A stretch of 64,000 bases of DNA from Verrucomicrobiota bacterium (GTDB taxonomy: Bacteria > Verrucomicrobiota > Verrucomicrobiia > Opitutales > Opitutaceae). The notes beneath the pieces are model-generated. The model saw only the letters and a list, made by a program, of their open reading frames with translations. It did not search any database and was not told where the DNA came from. The stretch lies in the NCBI GenBank assembly GCA_023443455.1, contig JAEZUE010000060.1:1-64000 (forward strand), written 5' to 3'. Shown here piece by piece: positions 36,127 through 45,298 of this stretch. A program made the position numbers and the translations under genes. Every line of letters starts with the position of its first letter. Within the stretch, counting starts at the first letter, position 1.

Positions 36127-37613
36127 AGACCATGCAAACAGGTCTTGAGAGTGGGGAGTTTAGCAGCCCGGTGATCGTACTGGGCATGCACCGCAGCGGC
36201 ACCTCGTATCTGGCCGGGTTTGCCGGGGCCTGGGGGATGTCGATCGGGCAACGCCTTTTGCCCTCGGCGATGGACAACCCGCGCGGGTATTTCGAAGACG
36301 AGGAGTTTGTCCGGTTTCATGGCGACGTACTCCAGCGGGCCTGTGGCCAGGCGCTGACCAACCATGCGCTCGGCCCGATGCATTTCCGGACGAACCCGAA
36401 AGTGGCCTTGACGGACGAGGAGCGGCGGCGGGGTGCGGCCTTGGCCGCGGCGCGCCGCGGGTTCCGCTTCTGGGGGTGGAAGGATCCGCGCACTTGCCTA
36501 TTCCTCGAGTTCTGGCGGTCGCATTTTCCCGAGGCGACCCTGGTCGCGGTCTATCGGCATCCGCTCGAGGTGTGGGGATCGGAGGTGCGGCGCCGGATCA
36601 ACGATCTCAGCTTCGACAGCACGATCCTGATCGACTCATGGACGGTGCACAACCGTGCAATCCTCGACGCCTGGCGGGTTCACCGCGGCCCCAAAGTGCT
36701 TTTCGGGGCGGGCGCGGTGTTCGGCGACACGCCACGGATGGAGGCGCTTCTCGCACGGGTGCTGGGACGGCTGCCGGAGGACCGGCGCCCGCTCCTGCCC
36801 GCCTTCGCGTCCGAGGAGTTTCAGGATTGGCGGATCAGCACGACGGCGCACGAATGCTTTGCAGACCTGTTTCCTGCTGCTGCGGCGGTCTACGCCGAGT
36901 TGCAGGCCGCTGCGGCGGCGCGGTTGGATTTCGCGTCGACGGCTGAGCCGTGGTGCGCTTCCTTTCGCGAACACTGTCGCGCCGTACTCGCCCACGACGA
37001 GGTCGGCCGCCGGTTCCTGCTGCCGTTGCTGGCGGCGCGTATCCATCCGTCCTTCGTGCCGGATTGGGCGGCGCTGCAACATAAGGTGGAAAGCTATTGG
37101 GCGGCGCAAGTCGCGGAGATCCGCGCCTTGCGCGGACAAGCCGACCACTTACTGCAACGTCTCGCGGACTGGCGGCGCCGGGAACAAGAGGGGCAGGCCC
37201 GGCGGCGGGCGGCCGAGGAGAGCCGGACGGTGCTGGGCGCGGAGGTTACCGAGTGGCGAGCTCGATTCCTCGCGGCGAGCGCGGCGGAGCCGGCGCAGTC
37301 TGGCCGCCCGGTCTATTTGTGGGCCGACAACACGCTGGCCGCGCGGGTTCGGGCGTTGCTGGCGGAGCGGGGAATCGCGGTGGCCAGGGTGGTGGATCGA
37401 CGCGGCCCGCCGGCGATTTCGCCGGATCAACTTGCCGCACAGGCTGGGCCGAGCGCTCTGCCGCGTCCCTATGTCGTGGTGTGCTCCGCGTCCGCACGAG
37501 ACGAGATCTGCGCGGCGTTGCGTGGGATGGGTATGGAGACAGCCCGTGATTTCGTCGCACTTCCGGACCTGAGTTCCGATGGCGGCGCGCTTTCCGACAA
37601 CCCTCGGCCCTGA
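36123..37613 (+). CDS. Sulfotransferase-family protein with a degenerate C-terminal Rossmann-like module
   Basis: Residues about 15-300 of 496 fit a PAPS-dependent sulfotransferase. The 5'-phosphosulfate loop is GMHRSGTSYLAG (about 20-31). A DNPRGYFEDEEFVRFH stretch follows, then WGWKDPRTCLFLEFW, and the 3'-phosphate region VYRHPLEVWGSEVRRR. A coiled-coil-like segment rich in Arg/Glu/Ala (about 335-385) leads to a terminal module (VYLWADNTLAARVRALLAERG ... YVVVCSASA). This is a degenerate version of the module seen in the next four intact genes. It lacks the GAG motif. The protein may sulfate a glycan. The first codons overlap the previous stop. Confidence 0.8.
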   Translation: MKTMQTGLESGEFSSPVIVLGMHRSGTSYLAGFAGAWGMSIGQRLLPSAMDNPRGYFEDEEFVRFHGDVLQRACGQALTNHALGPMHFRTNPKVALTDEERRRGAALAAARRGFRFWGWKDPRTCLFLEFWRSHFPEATLVAVYRHPLEVWGSEVRRRINDLSFDSTILIDSWTVHNRAILDAWRVHRGPKVLFGAGAVFGDTPRMEALLARVLGRLPEDRRPLLPAFASEEFQDWRISTTAHECFADLFPAAAAVYAELQAAAAARLDFASTAEPWCASFREHCRAVLAHDEVGRRFLLPLLAARIHPSFVPDWAALQHKVESYWAAQVAEIRALRGQADHLLQRLADWRRREQEGQARRRAAEESRTVLGAEVTEWRARFLAASAAEPAQSGRPVYLWADNTLAARVRALLAERGIAVARVVDRRGPPAISPDQLAAQAGPSALPRPYVVVCSASARDEICAALRGMGMETARDFVALPDLSSDGGALSDNPRP

Positions 37614-37620
37614 ATCTGCT

Positions 37621-40600
37621 ATGAATGCGTCGAAATTGGCGAAAGACAGTGCGGCGGTGATCGAGTCGTTTTATCGACCCCCGGCATGGGCGACCGGTTT
37701 CATCAGCGCCGAAGACGCCGTGTTCCTGCACGGGGTCGTGAAAGAGATCCGCCCGGCCGCGATGATCGAGCTCGGTGTGGCCGCGGGCTGCTCCTCGGCG
37801 GTGATTCTCCAGGCCATGGAGGGTATGGGTGTGGGGACTCTCCATTCCTTCGACATTGCCACTCACTGCTATTTCGATCCCACCCGACCGGTCGGTGCCG
37901 CAGTCGCGGAAATGGGCGCTTCGGGGCAGGCACGATGGACGCTCCGTAGTGGCACCGCGGCCGATGTCGGACGCGCGCTGGCCGGCGCGGAGATACCACT
38001 GGCTTTTGTTGACGCGAATCACGCCCATCCATGGCCGACTCTGGATGTCATGGCCCTGCTGCCGGCGCTGACGCCCGACGGCTGGGTCGTCCTTCACGGC
38101 ATTAGTTTGGCGCGAATGTACCCAGAGCAGGCGTCCGGGCGGCATGGGCCGCAGTATTTGTATGAAGCCTGGCCGGGGGAGAAACGCAGCTCGGGTGGGC
38201 GTCAGAACAACATCGGTGCCATCCGATTGCTGGGGGACCCTCAACGGACGCACGCCGCGTTACGCGAGGTGCTGGGCGTCCGGTGGGAGACCGAGGTCGG
38301 CGAGGGGGTCCGCGCAGTCGTGCTGGGCGATGTGGCGCCAATGCACCAGGCGAGACTCATGAGGGATGCGGTACAACGCGAACGGGCGGCGGGGCGCGCG
38401 GTTGCTATCTGGGGGGCAGGGGCGGCGGGGCGCGGCTGTCTGGCTGAACTCGTCGGCGCCGGGGTCGCTGTGGCGGCGTTCATCGACAGCGATCCTGCCA
38501 AGCAGGGTACGACCGTGGAGGGCGTTCCCGTTGTGGCGCCGTCGTGGCTGCCAAATCCGCCGGAGGGGGCACTGCGGCCGTTTGTCGTGGTCGCGAGCAT
38601 GTTCCATGCGGAAATTACGGCGGCACTGGCGGACTTCGGATATCGAGCAGTCAATGACTATGCGGTCGCCGGTGGCGGAGTGGCCCGGCCGGGGGTGGCG
38701 GGAGATGACGTGCCGACGGAGGAACCGATGACGGGAACCTGCGTCGTTTCGCCGGAGACATTGGGGCCATTCACCAATGGCGGTGTGGGGACGGCTGCGT
38801 ACCGCCTGTCCCAACTGTTGGCGCGGGAGGGCTTTCCGGTGACGCTTCTTTACACCGGAAAGGTGATGCACCGCGACCGCTCGGCGTGGCAGAAACGCTA
38901 CTACGACGACGTGGGAATCCGCATTGTGGTGCTCGAGGACTGGCGTGACCCCGATGCGGCGACGGACGCCGAGGAGGCGCATCTCGATGCGCAGGACTCA
39001 ATCCGGGCGCTGCGTGCCCACGCGTTCCTGCGGCGGCAGGATTTCCAGGTGGTCTATTTCCAGGAATTCATGGGGCACGGCCTGCGGGCGGTCCAGGCCT
39101 GGCGGGCCGGGCTGGCGTATCGCGGCGCGCGCCTCATCACCTGGTGCCACTCCTCCCAGTTGTGGAGCATGCTGGGCAACGACCGGCATGTCACCTCGCG
39201 CAACGACCTGCTGGTCGAGGCCCATGAGCGTATCGCCACGCGGTCGGGCGGCATCGTGACCGCCCCCTCGCGCTACATGGCCGACTGGGTGCGCCGGCAC
39301 TGGGGCATCGCCGAGGTCGAGTATCTGCCGTATTGGTTCGTGTGTGGGAACGCCAGATCCGGGCGGGAACCGGTGACGCATCGCGGCTTTTCGCACCTAG
39401 TGTTCTTCGGGCGACTCGAGCGGCGCAAGGGGCTGGACTTTCTCCTTGGCGCCCTGCGCGTCTCCGCGGCGCTGCGTGCGGCGATTCGGCAGGTGAGTTT
39501 CCTCGGACGCCAGATCGACATCGATGGACGACGCAGTGGGGAGTATATCGGCGCCGCCTTGGCGGGTTTGGGCCTCTCGTGGCAGATCGTCGACGGATTC
39601 GGGACGGACGACGCGCTGGCGTGGCTGGCCGGACAGGACGGGGTGCTTGCGGTGACACCGAGCGTGCTCGACAACTTTCCCTTCGCGATCATGGAGTTGC
39701 TGGCCACGCGCGTCCCGTTTCTCAGCACCAACGTTGGCGGCATCCCCGAGGTGGTCGGGGCCGCCAATGCGGCGGAGCTTTTGATGGAGCCGTCGGTCGA
39801 AGGGGTGCGGCGTCGGCTGGAGGAGATCTTTGCGCGGCAAACCCTGACCATCGACTACCGGGCCGGGTACGACGCCGCGGCGGCCGAGCGCGAAGTGCTG
39901 GCGTTCCATCGCCGGCAACTCAGCGCGGCCAATAAGGGAGGCGGTGTTCTCGCGCGGGACCGGCGGCCGGTCGAGGCCTGGGTGGTCCACCATGGCGCCA
40001 TCGATGCGGTGGGTCAGACTCTGGCGAGCCTGGCGGATCGTTGCGGCGGACGAGTGTGCGAGGTGCGAATCCTGGTTCCGGCGGAGGCGAGCGACGGGGA
40101 GCGGGCGCAATTGCAGGACCGGCTGACGGAGGGCGCGGCGCGGGGATGGTGGCGCGACGGCGGCACCGTTGTGCTGGAGGCGGTGGGGGAAACCGCGAAA
40201 TTCGGCGGGGCCCCGGTTCTGCTGCTCCGCGCCGGCGAGGTGCTCGAGCCCGCCGCCCTCGAGCAGCTGGACACTGGTCTGGCGACGAGCGGGGCGGCTT
40301 GCCTGTGCGGCTATGTTCGGCGGCCCCGGCGCGCCGAGACCCCGACCCGCTGTTTCGAGCAACACCCCTTGGGCGGCGCGCTGGAACTCGGGTTCCTTGA
40401 CGAGACAACAGCCAGCACGCCGTTGCTGGTCGCCCCTGCCTACCGCGGTCTCTTGGCGCGCCAACTGCGCGAACGGCGCGCCACCCTGCAGGTGGCCTTG
40501 CAGTCGTTTGCTTGCGAGGTAAGCCGCGGGGGAGGCGGACAGGAACGGCTGGGGGTGCTCCCGCTCCGGGTGGCGACGGGGCCGTCGCTCCCCGCCTTGA

Positions 40601-41142
40601 CGCAGCGGGACCGGGCGGTGCTCGGCCGGATATATCAGGCACACCGGGCGAACCTCAACAGCGAGCTGATCTTCCCGCTGGCGCTCTCCGGTATACGAAG
40701 TTTGCAGACAGTCCGGCCGGTCACTCCCTGTTCGAGCGCCACCGGCGCGTATTCGTGCCTGGCCTTGGCGGCCGACGAAACGCTGACGGGGTTTCTCCAG
40801 CGCGCGACCCGCGACGACGCCATCAGCCACATCGTGCGGCGGCTCGGGCCGCTGCTCCCCGAGTGGACGGCCCACCCGCCCCGCCTCTATATCTATGGCG
40901 CGGGCGAGCACAGCAAGGTGGTCCTGGGCCTGTTCCCGATGCTCTGGCCATGGATCGTGGCGTTCCTGGACGCATGCCGCTGTGAGCCCTATCTTGGCAA
41001 ACCATGCCGGCATCCGGACGACGCGGATTTCGGCCGCGGGGCGACGGTGCTCTATTCCTCCCGCGATCACGAGGAGGCGATGTTTCAACGCTTGGAGGGC
41101 GCGCCGGTGCAGCATGTGCGTATCTATGGGGTGATGCCATGA
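37621..41142 (+). CDS. Multidomain methyltransferase / GT4 glycosyltransferase with two Rossmann-like modules
   Basis: In this 1173-residue fusion, residues about 1-235 are a class I methyltransferase (IELGVAAGCSSAVILQAM, then FVDANHAHPWPTLDVM). About 258-360 is a Rossmann-like module (AIWGAGAAGRGCLAE, FIDSDPAKQG). About 372-770 is a GT4 glycosyltransferase (GPFTNGGVGTAAYRLSQLLA; donor-binding region DNFPFAIMELLATRVPFL). About 775-1080 resembles a decayed GT2 domain. About 1085-1173 is a second module (LYIYGAGEHSKVVLG). The start could also be 37579 (14 residues longer, overlapping the sulfotransferase gene). I chose ATG 37621, 7 bases after that stop. It is probably cytoplasmic, as no membrane helices are seen. 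Substrates are unknown. Confidence 0.82.
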   Translation: MNASKLAKDSAAVIESFYRPPAWATGFISAEDAVFLHGVVKEIRPAAMIELGVAAGCSSAVILQAMEGMGVGTLHSFDIATHCYFDPTRPVGAAVAEMGASGQARWTLRSGTAADVGRALAGAEIPLAFVDANHAHPWPTLDVMALLPALTPDGWVVLHGISLARMYPEQASGRHGPQYLYEAWPGEKRSSGGRQNNIGAIRLLGDPQRTHAALREVLGVRWETEVGEGVRAVVLGDVAPMHQARLMRDAVQRERAAGRAVAIWGAGAAGRGCLAELVGAGVAVAAFIDSDPAKQGTTVEGVPVVAPSWLPNPPEGALRPFVVVASMFHAEITAALADFGYRAVNDYAVAGGGVARPGVAGDDVPTEEPMTGTCVVSPETLGPFTNGGVGTAAYRLSQLLAREGFPVTLLYTGKVMHRDRSAWQKRYYDDVGIRIVVLEDWRDPDAATDAEEAHLDAQDSIRALRAHAFLRRQDFQVVYFQEFMGHGLRAVQAWRAGLAYRGARLITWCHSSQLWSMLGNDRHVTSRNDLLVEAHERIATRSGGIVTAPSRYMADWVRRHWGIAEVEYLPYWFVCGNARSGREPVTHRGFSHLVFFGRLERRKGLDFLLGALRVSAALRAAIRQVSFLGRQIDIDGRRSGEYIGAALAGLGLSWQIVDGFGTDDALAWLAGQDGVLAVTPSVLDNFPFAIMELLATRVPFLSTNVGGIPEVVGAANAAELLMEPSVEGVRRRLEEIFARQTLTIDYRAGYDAAAAEREVLAFHRRQLSAANKGGGVLARDRRPVEAWVVHHGAIDAVGQTLASLADRCGGRVCEVRILVPAEASDGERAQLQDRLTEGAARGWWRDGGTVVLEAVGETAKFGGAPVLLLRAGEVLEPAALEQLDTGLATSGAACLCGYVRRPRRAETPTRCFEQHPLGGALELGFLDETTASTPLLVAPAYRGLLARQLRERRATLQVALQSFACEVSRGGGGQERLGVLPLRVATGPSLPALTQRDRAVLGRIYQAHRANLNSELIFPLALSGIRSLQTVRPVTPCSSATGAYSCLALAADETLTGFLQRATRDDAISHIVRRLGPLLPEWTAHPPRLYIYGAGEHSKVVLGLFPMLWPWIVAFLDACRCEPYLGKPCRHPDDADFGRGATVLYSSRDHEEAMFQRLEGAPVQHVRIYGVMP

Positions 41143-42476
41143 GTGGAATCCGCGAAATCCTCCTCTACGGCGCCGGAAACAACGGACGATATGTGCTGGC
41201 CAGCCTGCCGCCGGATACTTCGGTAGTAGCGGTGTGCGACGGCGATGCGCGGAAGCACGGCACCTTTTTTTGCGGCCACCGGGTGCTGCTGCCCGAGGCG
41301 ATTCCGGGGCTGACGTTTGATGTGGTGGTGGTCGCGACGGTGCGATTCGATGAAGTCCGGGCGAACTTGCTCGCACTCGGTATTGCCCCCGAACGGATCG
41401 TGTCGGGCCTTGCCCCCTCGGTTTTGGTGGGGGGAGGAGGCCGTACGGCCGCGGAAACGCGCCGCAAGGCCGTGTTGTACGGCGCAGGGCAGGGCGGTAA
41501 ATACGCCGTGTCCTGTCTGCCGGCCACGACCGAGGTGATCGCCGTTGCGGACAGTGATGGGCGAAAGCACGGCACGTGTTTTTGCGGTCACCGGGTGGTT
41601 CCGCCGGAGCGGATTACGCAGCTGGAGTTCGATGTGGTGCTGGTGGCGACGGTGCGCTTCGACGAGGTGTGCGCGCGGTTGCTGAGCCTGGGAATTCCGA
41701 TGGACCGGATCGAGCGAGGGATCACAGCGCCGGTCTCCGGTGCGCACGAAGGGTCGCCGCCGGAGGCGTGGGACTACTGCCCTTTGGTCAGTGTCGTGAT
41801 GCCGGTCTATAACCGGGAGGCAGTGGTGGGCCGAGCGGTTCGCTCTGTGCTCGGCCAATCCTATGCGAATTGGGAATTGCTGGTGATCGACGACGGCAGC
41901 ACCGACGGAACCGCGCGGGTCCTCGAGGCGCTCGGCGCCGGCGAGCCGCGGATTCGGCTGCTGCGCGGTCCCCACCATGGCGTGAGCGCGGCGCGCAATG
42001 CCGGTTTGGCGGCGGCGGGTGGGGAACTGGTCGCCTACCTGGACTCGGACAACCGCTGGCATTCCGACTACCTGCGCTACATGGTGGTGCGTTTCGCTGG
42101 CCGTAAGTACGAATGCGGATACACCGGTATGAACATGATCGACGAGGGCAAGGGCGAGTTCCGCCCCTGGATTCCGGGCTACGACCGCGCCCAGCTCGAA
42201 CAGATGAACTTCATAGATCTCAACGTCTTCATGCATCGCCGGCGGCTGGCCGCCGCGCTCGGCGGATTCGACACCGCCCTGACCCGCCTGGTCGACTGGG
42301 ATCTGGTTCTGCGCTACACGCGCGACCACGTCCCGTTCGTATTGAGGGCGGTGCTGGCGGACTACTTCGTGAGTGCGGGGGGCGGGCGGGTCACGGAGAA
42401 CGAGTCATTTAACGACAACTACGAGCGCCTGAGTGCGCGGCACAACCTCAACTGCGAATCCAAGGAGCGATCATGA
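41139..42476 (+). CDS. Two tandem Rossmann-like modules fused to a GT2 glycosyltransferase
   Basis: The 445-residue protein starts with two near-duplicate modules (residues about 1-95 and 106-200). Each has a YGAG..G nucleotide-binding turn, a D-D-(A/G)-RKHGT stretch, an FCGHRV stretch and VVATVRFDEV. The duplication is offset by 312 bases and is visible in the DNA. From residue about 213 it is a family-2 glycosyltransferase: SVVMPVYNREAVVGRAVRS, LLVIDDGSTDGTARVL, and AYLDSDNRWHSDYLRYM as the DxD-like site. It overlaps the preceding and following genes by ATGA. It closely resembles the N-terminal half of the protein at 43124-45298. Confidence 0.85.
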   Translation: MSGIREILLYGAGNNGRYVLASLPPDTSVVAVCDGDARKHGTFFCGHRVLLPEAIPGLTFDVVVVATVRFDEVRANLLALGIAPERIVSGLAPSVLVGGGGRTAAETRRKAVLYGAGQGGKYAVSCLPATTEVIAVADSDGRKHGTCFCGHRVVPPERITQLEFDVVLVATVRFDEVCARLLSLGIPMDRIERGITAPVSGAHEGSPPEAWDYCPLVSVVMPVYNREAVVGRAVRSVLGQSYANWELLVIDDGSTDGTARVLEALGAGEPRIRLLRGPHHGVSAARNAGLAAAGGELVAYLDSDNRWHSDYLRYMVVRFAGRKYECGYTGMNMIDEGKGEFRPWIPGYDRAQLEQMNFIDLNVFMHRRRLAAALGGFDTALTRLVDWDLVLRYTRDHVPFVLRAVLADYFVSAGGGRVTENESFNDNYERLSARHNLNCESKERS

Positions 42477-43119
42477 TCGAGTGTCCATTGTGCGGACTGA
42501 AATCCGACCATTTTGAGCCCGTCGGCAAGACGGTCGTGCGGCCCAACGCGAAGTGCCCGGGATGCGGTGCGTACGAACGGCACCGGCTTATCGGCTGGCA
42601 CCTTGCCCAACAAGGATTGCAACGACCCGGACTGCGGGTACTGGAGATTGCCCCCACGCCTTGTCTTCAGCAGGTGTTGGGCCGGGCCGGGGCGGAGATC
42701 GTCTCGATCGATTTGGCGGAGCGCCTGGGGGCGGTACGCATGGATGTCGAGAACATGACCTTCCCGACGGACACTTTCGAAGCGGTGCTCTGCATCCATG
42801 TGCTTGAACACGTGACCCACGATGCATTGGCGCTGAAGGAGATGCACCGGGTGCTGCGGCCGGGGGGGGGGCAGTCCTGATGGTGCCGATCCATGAGGGG
42901 CGTCCCGCGACCGATGAGGACCCGACGGTGACCGATCCAGCGGAACGCGAACGACGTTTCGGGCAAGTCGACCACGTCAGGCTTTCCGGGGCGGATTACC
43001 ACGCACGCTGCACCAAGGCCGGCTTCCGGATGGAGGTGGTGACGGTGACTGACCCTGCGGTGGTTGCTCGTCATGGATTTCTGCCGGGCGAGAAACTCTA
43101 CCTGGGGTGGAAGGACTGA
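42473..43119 (+). pseudogene. SAM methyltransferase gene, frame broken at a run of ten G (phase-variable or error)
   Basis: The first part (42473-42880, 135 residues) has a zinc-ribbon-like CPLCG...CPGCG N-terminus, a SAM-binding VLEIAPTPCLQQVLG and IHVLEHV. It should continue after HRVLRPGG but reads GQS and stops. The second part (frame of 42880-43119) supplies the missing end, ending LPGEKLYLGWKD. Adding one G, or removing two, from the run at 42862-42871 joins them as RPGG(G)AVLMVPIHEG, a normal methyltransferase sequence of about 215 residues. No other damage is seen. This suggests an on/off switch by slippage, programmed frameshifting, or a sequence error. Confidence 0.82.
42862..42871 (+). 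repeat. Ten-G homopolymer inside the methyltransferase gene
   Basis: G10 lies directly after a C within the codons for the RPGG loop of the methyltransferase. Runs of this length are hot spots of replication slippage and of sequencing error. Here the length decides whether the downstream 80 codons are in frame. Confidence 0.9.
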
Positions 43120-43123
43120 CCCG

Positions 43124-45298
43124 ATGATGACCATCGTCGTATTCGGAGCCGGGGAGGCCGGGCGACGCGCCATCGCCGCCTTGGATTCGGGCACCCGGGT
43201 GGTGGCCGTCAGCGACAACGATCCCGCCAAGCACGGACTCAATTTCGCCGGCCATCCGATCATCGCCCCGTCCGCGATCACCGCCTTGGCGCCGGACCGG
43301 GTCGTGGTCGCCAGCATGTACTGGCGCGAGATCGTGGCTCAACTCCAGGGCTTAGGGCTGCGAGTGGACCAGATCGTGGTTGCTCCGGTGTCGTCCGGCG
43401 GCGCCACCGGAACGGCCCAGGCCGCGCCGGCCGCGGCGGCGGACATCCCGGAATGGATGAGCGCCGACTTGCGTGCCGATAACGGTCCCGCTGGCGGCAC
43501 GCCGCTGGTGAGCATCATCATGCCCTCGCGCGACCGGGTGACTGTGTTGCCCCGGGCTCTCGATTCGGTTCTTGCCCAGCGGTATTGCGCTTGGGAACTG
43601 CTGGTGATCGACGATGGCAGCGCCGACGATTCCGCGCCGCTGCTCGATGCCTATCGGGCGCGCGATGCGCGCATCCGCGTTTTCCGGCAGGAACGACGTG
43701 GGGTGAGCGCCGCCCGCAACCGCGGTTTGGCGGAGGCCAAGGGGGAGTTGATCGCCTACCTGGACTCCGACAACCGGTGGCACCCCGACTATCTGGCGCT
43801 CATGGTGCGGGCGTTCCGCGATCCGACACGTGATACAGGATATGCTGGCTTCAACTTCTTCGATTGGGCGACGGGACGTTTCCGGTGTGTCGGCACTCCC
43901 TTCAGTTACGAGCGCCTCCAGCAGAGCAGCGCGATCGATCTGAACGTGTTCATGCACCGCCGTGTGCTGGTGGCGGAGAGCGGCGGTTTCGACGAAAGCA
44001 TGACCCGATTGGTCGATTGGGAGCTGATTCTGCGCTACACGCGGCACCATCCGCCCTTCGTGATCGGAAGCGCCCTAGCGGACTATTACTGCGAACCCGG
44101 CGTGGCGCGTGTGACGGATACCGAGCCGTTCTTGCCGAACCGGGTGCGCCTGGAGGCGGCGGCGCTGCGGCGGGCACGACGGATACGCCGGCCGGGACCA
44201 CCGCGAATCGCCTACGTGCAATACGAGTTTCCGGCGCTCAGCCAGACCTTTGTTCAGGACGAGATCGCGCGCGTGATTCGCGCCGGGCTCGCGGTCTCGG
44301 TCTTCCATTTCCGCGATGCGGTTGCTCGTGCCGCCATTCCCGCCGAATGGGATGTCGCGCGTTTTTCCGATCGGGAGGAACTCGCCCGCCTGCTCACGGC
44401 GCGACGGATCGACCTGGTGAATACGCACTTTGCGGTGCCGCATCCGGCGGATTTCGTCGTGCCGCTGTGCGAGCGGCTGGAACTACCTTTTACGCTCAAG
44501 CCGCATGCCTTCGATATTTTCCGCCGCGATCATGCGCCCCGGCACCACATCGCCCGCACGGCGGGCCACGCGCAGTGCCGAGCAGTATATTACTTGGGTG
44601 AGTATCACCGCCGCTTCCTGCAGGCGCAGGGCGTTCCGGCGGAGAAGCTAGTGGGTATCCGCAACGTGTTTGAGCTTGAGGAATTCTGGGTGCAGCAACC
44701 GGAGGCTCGCCCCGAGGTGCGTCGCGTGCTCACGATTTCGCGCTTCATCGAGAAAAAGGGATTTCACCTGCTGATCCCCGCCTTCCGTGCGCTGCCGGAC
44801 CCGCTGCTGCGGCTGGAACTGCACGGGTATGGCGAGGAACGGGAGCGGCTGCTCGCGCTGGCCGCCGGCGATCCACGGGTCTCGATCCATGAAGGACCAC
44901 GGACTCCGGCGGAAACGGCGGAGCGGCTGCGTCAGTCCGACCTCTTCGTCCTGCCTTGTGTCGAGGATCGCAATGGCGACACCGACGGGCTGCCGACCGT
45001 GCTCATGGAGGCTATGGCGGCCGGGGTGCCCGTCGTGACGACGCCGATCGCTAGTACGCCCGATCTGGTGCGCGATGGCGACACCGGAATCCTCGTCGAG
45101 TCGGGGTCCGTCTCGGCACTGGAGCAGGGGCTGCGGCGTGCGGTCTCGCTACCGGCCGCGGAGCGGCGACGGTTGGCCGAGGCGGCCCGCCTTCATCTAC
45201 GGACTGAGTTCGACCCGGCGCTGAACACCGCCCGCCTTCTGCGAAGCTGGCAGACGATCATCCCGGAGGCATTTCGCGATGTCCGGATCCGAACCTGA
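43124..45298 (+). CDS. Rossmann-like module + GT2 + GT4 glycosyltransferase fusion
   Basis: In this 724-residue protein, residues about 1-90 are a Rossmann-like module (IVVFGAGEAGRRAIAALD, VSDNDPAKHGLNFAGH). About 125-345 is a GT2 domain (SIIMPSRDRVTVLPRALDS, LLVIDDGSADDSAP, AYLDSDNRWHPDYLALM). About 365-724 is a GT4 domain (YVQYEFPALSQTFVQDE, then LTISRFIEKKGFHLLIPAF and DTDGLPTVLMEAMAAGVPV). The first two parts are paralogous to the preceding fusion at 41139. Two glycosyltransferase domains in one chain suggest that it adds two successive sugars. ATG at 43124 (or 43127) is 5-8 bases after the methyltransferase stop. Confidence 0.86.
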   Translation: MMTIVVFGAGEAGRRAIAALDSGTRVVAVSDNDPAKHGLNFAGHPIIAPSAITALAPDRVVVASMYWREIVAQLQGLGLRVDQIVVAPVSSGGATGTAQAAPAAAADIPEWMSADLRADNGPAGGTPLVSIIMPSRDRVTVLPRALDSVLAQRYCAWELLVIDDGSADDSAPLLDAYRARDARIRVFRQERRGVSAARNRGLAEAKGELIAYLDSDNRWHPDYLALMVRAFRDPTRDTGYAGFNFFDWATGRFRCVGTPFSYERLQQSSAIDLNVFMHRRVLVAESGGFDESMTRLVDWELILRYTRHHPPFVIGSALADYYCEPGVARVTDTEPFLPNRVRLEAAALRRARRIRRPGPPRIAYVQYEFPALSQTFVQDEIARVIRAGLAVSVFHFRDAVARAAIPAEWDVARFSDREELARLLTARRIDLVNTHFAVPHPADFVVPLCERLELPFTLKPHAFDIFRRDHAPRHHIARTAGHAQCRAVYYLGEYHRRFLQAQGVPAEKLVGIRNVFELEEFWVQQPEARPEVRRVLTISRFIEKKGFHLLIPAFRALPDPLLRLELHGYGEERERLLALAAGDPRVSIHEGPRTPAETAERLRQSDLFVLPCVEDRNGDTDGLPTVLMEAMAAGVPVVTTPIASTPDLVRDGDTGILVESGSVSALEQGLRRAVSLPAAERRRLAEAARLHLRTEFDPALNTARLLRSWQTIIPEAFRDVRIRT

